DNA of 5,704 bases from Bacteroidales bacterium. Lineage in GTDB: Bacteria; Bacteroidota; Bacteroidia; Bacteroidales; Muribaculaceae. The translations under genes were made by a program, and so were the position numbers. Below are positions 3,315-5,704 of this stretch, piece after piece. The DNA lies in contig WFMC01000035.1 in NCBI GenBank assembly GCA_009177205.1, forward strand, positions 22,701 through 28,404, in the 5' to 3' direction. Position 1 is the stretch's first letter. Every line of letters begins with the position of its first letter. The notes beneath the pieces were generated by a model, which saw only the letters and a list, made by a program, of their open reading frames with translations, was not told the DNA's origin and ran no database searches.

Positions 3315-5704
3315 TTATTTCACAACATTTACTTTCTTGCCATTGACGAGATACATGCCGGGAGCGAGTTCCAATAAGTCAGCCGGAGCTGCATTCAGGC
3401 GTACCACCTTGCCGTCAAGAGTATAAACATTATAAGAATCCGCCGAATCGATGCCAATGAGTGTCACTCCGGTGTTTGTGTCCAGATTGTAGATGGCAGT
3501 GAGACCATCGAAGTTTGCACTGCCGATGTTTTCATCAGAGTCATCGAAATATGGATTGTTGAGGTTGATTAATCCTGCAGGAATTGTAAGAGTGTACAAA
3601 CCCGAAACCCATTCAGTTGATTCATCACCAAACTTTAATGTAATTGACTTCATATCAACACTCGGAGTTCCCCAGATGCAATCAAGAACAAGAGTTTTAT
3701 CTTCATTTTCCAAAGTTGCAAGCGGGTTATTGCTGTTTGAGCAGTACATAACGTCATGTGCATTCGGGAAGGTCAATACGATTGTGCTGAGGGAATTGAC
3801 TTTTTCGCCTGAGTCAGGGTCAAGAGTGTAAGTGAAGTCAATTTCCTCCTGCGGAACTTCCAGAATTGTGATTGAATAAGAAGCACCGACAACCGGCTTA
3901 CCGTTCAGGGTAAGATAACCGTCAGGAATTACAAGAGTATAAACACCGGGAGTTGTTGAGAACGGGAATCCTTGAAGACTCTTTGCATAACCGAAATCAA
4001 ATGCACATTCATTCCATCGAGTATCGAATGTATTTACGCTTGAATCATTTCCAAGCCATGTGCCTAATTCTTCACCATCAAGGAGGAGTTTGAATTCCAA
4101 TGAAGCGAGAGTTGCTGCATCAGCTTGCTTGATATTGGAATGTTCAAATTCAAATGTCATTGATTGCAGACCTTCGCCACCTGCACATTCGAAAGGATAT
4201 AGTTCACTCTTATATGGGTCTACCAATGTCATCAAATCGGCAAACAATACCGGACCTTCCACGAGGTAAGTATATGAGAATTCTTCTTTTGCCTGCAAGC
4301 CTGCACCGTAAGTCAGACCGGAAATAGGAATTACAAATTCGTAAGTACCGGTCTTGAGCATTGCTACATCATCTGTAGTGCTCCATGTCACGTCAACAGA
4401 AGGCTGCTCCTCATACTCGCCTGAACCGACTGACACTTCAGGAAGTTTACCGGTGTAAGATGCAACTTGTGTGCGGGTTGGAGCTGCGCCCTCGACGCCG
4501 GGCTCTACGCTGTAGAGATATGCCTTGCCTGTGCTCATAACCTTTGAAGACGCAACGTATTTGATTGTTGCAAGGTCAGAACCCGGAATTAATTCGCCGC
4601 CTACATTTGATGCGGGAGTAACAGTGCCTGCCTTTACATTGTCAAGGATGTATTTCAGCTCGATACCCTCGTTGAGTTGAGATGCTCCATTGTATGAAAT
4701 TGACCATAAGCCGACAGGAATGGAGACTTTATAACCATACTTGGCAACTTCGGAATACGCCTCATCAAGAGAGAGTGTCACAACGTTGCCTTCTCCAGTG
4801 ATATTGAAATAAGGCAAAGTATTGACGCCTGAAGAAAGCTGACCGGGTTGCATTTGCAATTTAGTTCCTTCGGGAACAGTAACAACCGCACCTTCCGGAT
4901 AAGTGATGGTGATATCCTTGATTTCGTCAACGTTTGCATTATTTTCGGGAGCCACAATGTATTCAATCTTTTCACCTAAAATAGTGAAGGTAGTGTTTAC
5001 TTCTTGCGATTCAACGCCTGTTGCCTCCACAAAGAAGCCTTGGTCAGCGTGAACTGAATAAGTGCCTGGAGTTTTCAGGAATTCGGGCAGGAAGCAAGCA
5101 TTTGATGCAGTTGCGTTAGTGCCTGAATGAACAGTGTTTTGCATATCCGCGAAGTCGGAGAAATAGATAGCCCATGAATTAGCATTTGAAGTATTGGCCT
5201 TATTCCTGTTTGCTTCAGTCGGACGTGTGCCTGCATTCCAGAGATGATTGCAATTAATTTTATCCGAGGGATTAATCAATATCATAGGCTCAGAATCACC
5301 ATCCTTTGTAATGGTCAGGGATGCTTCGGGTTTGTTGACATTCGGTTTGCATGAGTTGAGGAACTGCAATTTATAACAAGCGATACCGACTTCTCCGTCA
5401 ATTATATCCAAGGCATCACCCTTAAGAATAGATTCCGTAGCCACTACTACTTTCGAAGAAGTTGTTGAATTGGAAGCATAGTATGTATATCCCAAATTAG
5501 CTTGTACCAATACCAATGGGTCTACAGAGCAACCTTCAAGAACTTCCCAAGTGCCAAGAGTTATTACCGTGGAATTTTTTTGTGTGGGTTTCTTGGGGTC
5601 TCCGAAAGATTCTTTACCGATTTCTATAGTATATTTGCCGGCGGGCCACCATTGAGGATTTCCAACAATACTTGGAGATGTGCCGGGAGCATTCATTGTC
5701 CATT
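3315..5704 (-). CDS. Large secreted/surface repeat protein with T9SS-like C-terminal tail (5' end outside window)
   Basis: About 795 residues are visible, and the frame is open to the right edge: codons for Trp and Thr precede the Met at 5696. That Met is followed by an ordinary soluble sequence, not a signal peptide, so it is probably internal. Residues below count from it. The chain is rich in Thr, Ser, Gly and beta-forming residues, with no membrane helix or catalytic motif that I recognise. A strand motif of the form G-x-Y-x-x-x-I-P recurs: weak at 20-26 and 211-217, clear at 321-327, 450-457, 584-591 and 699-706. It marks beta-sandwich-like modules of roughly 110-135 residues. The first 237 residues differ and hold five Cys (56, 107, 116, 149, 201). 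The last 40 or so residues (VYTLDGKVV at 757-765, then LAPGMYLVNGKKVNVVK) resemble the C-terminal sorting tails of type IX secretion cargo in Bacteroidetes, which suggests export across the outer membrane and surface attachment or release. The ligand is unknown; adhesion or glycan binding are guesses. Confidence 0.8.
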   Translation of the reverse strand, partial: WTMNAPGTSPSIVGNPQWWPAGKYTIEIGKESFGDPKKPTQKNSTVITLGTWEVLEGCSVDPLVLVQANLGYTYYASNSTTSSKVVVATESILKGDALDIIDGEVGIACYKLQFLNSCKPNVNKPEASLTITKDGDSEPMILINPSDKINCNHLWNAGTRPTEANRNKANTSNANSWAIYFSDFADMQNTVHSGTNATASNACFLPEFLKTPGTYSVHADQGFFVEATGVESQEVNTTFTILGEKIEYIVAPENNANVDEIKDITITYPEGAVVTVPEGTKLQMQPGQLSSGVNTLPYFNITGEGNVVTLSLDEAYSEVAKYGYKVSIPVGLWSISYNGASQLNEGIELKYILDNVKAGTVTPASNVGGELIPGSDLATIKYVASSKVMSTGKAYLYSVEPGVEGAAPTRTQVASYTGKLPEVSVGSGEYEEQPSVDVTWSTTDDVAMLKTGTYEFVIPISGLTYGAGLQAKEEFSYTYLVEGPVLFADLMTLVDPYKSELYPFECAGGEGLQSMTFEFEHSNIKQADAATLASLEFKLLLDGEELGTWLGNDSSVNTFDTRWNECAFDFGYAKSLQGFPFSTTPGVYTLVIPDGYLTLNGKPVVGASYSITILEVPQEEIDFTYTLDPDSGEKVNSLSTIVLTFPNAHDVMYCSNSNNPLATLENEDKTLVLDCIWGTPSVDMKSITLKFGDESTEWVSGLYTLTIPAGLINLNNPYFDDSDENIGSANFDGLTAIYNLDTNTGVTLIGIDSADSYNVYTLDGKVVRLNAAPADLLELAPGMYLVNGKKVNVVK

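Noticed and set aside
5694..5696. ATG at 5696 as the true start of the surface protein
   Set aside because: The frame is open upstream to the window edge, no signal peptide follows this Met, and an exported protein needs one. The real start is most likely outside the window.

Overview
The window looks like chromosomal DNA from a Bacteroidales bacterium, plausibly of the Muribaculaceae type, although the family-level guess is weak. Four things point that way. Promoter-like boxes of the Bacteroidetes form TAnnTTTG stand before the metK leader, the tRNA and the membrane-protein gene. Start codons lack clear Shine-Dalgarno sequences. MetK is the long (446-residue) form. A large extracellular repeat protein ends in a type IX secretion-like sorting tail.

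Layout. Positions 1-1302 hold two minus-strand genes in a probable operon: a YeiH/UPF0324 putative sulfate exporter (1302-304), then 22 bases later the start of a UbiA/MenA-like membrane protein that runs off the left edge (281-1). The second protein lacks the usual aspartates of the first UbiA motif. Positions 1303-1684 form a divergent regulatory region. Its left part has a promoter and a tandem 14-bp repeat facing the exporter. Its right part has a promoter directly followed by a SAM-II-like aptamer, a 13-bp antiterminator helix and an intrinsic terminator, all facing metK (1685-3025, S-adenosylmethionine synthetase).

Positions 3026-3314 are compact and non-protein-coding. A 15-bp terminator hairpin for metK overlaps the promoter of a tRNA-Pro(CGG) gene (3134-3206). 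The tRNA has its own terminator (3214-3242), followed by a terminator facing the other way (3289-3259). The rest (5704-3315) is the 3' part of a minus-strand gene for a secreted or surface protein built from beta-sandwich-like modules. Its 5' end lies outside the window.

How it fits together. The clearest logic is a negative feedback loop: MetK makes SAM, SAM should bind the leader RNA, the antiterminator arm is locked away, the terminator forms and metK transcription stops. The neighbouring exporter may belong to the same sulfur theme, but only adjacency supports that. I see no mobile elements, CRISPR arrays or phage genes. The least described items are the exact architecture of the metK switch and the UbiA-like protein without its canonical metal-binding aspartates.
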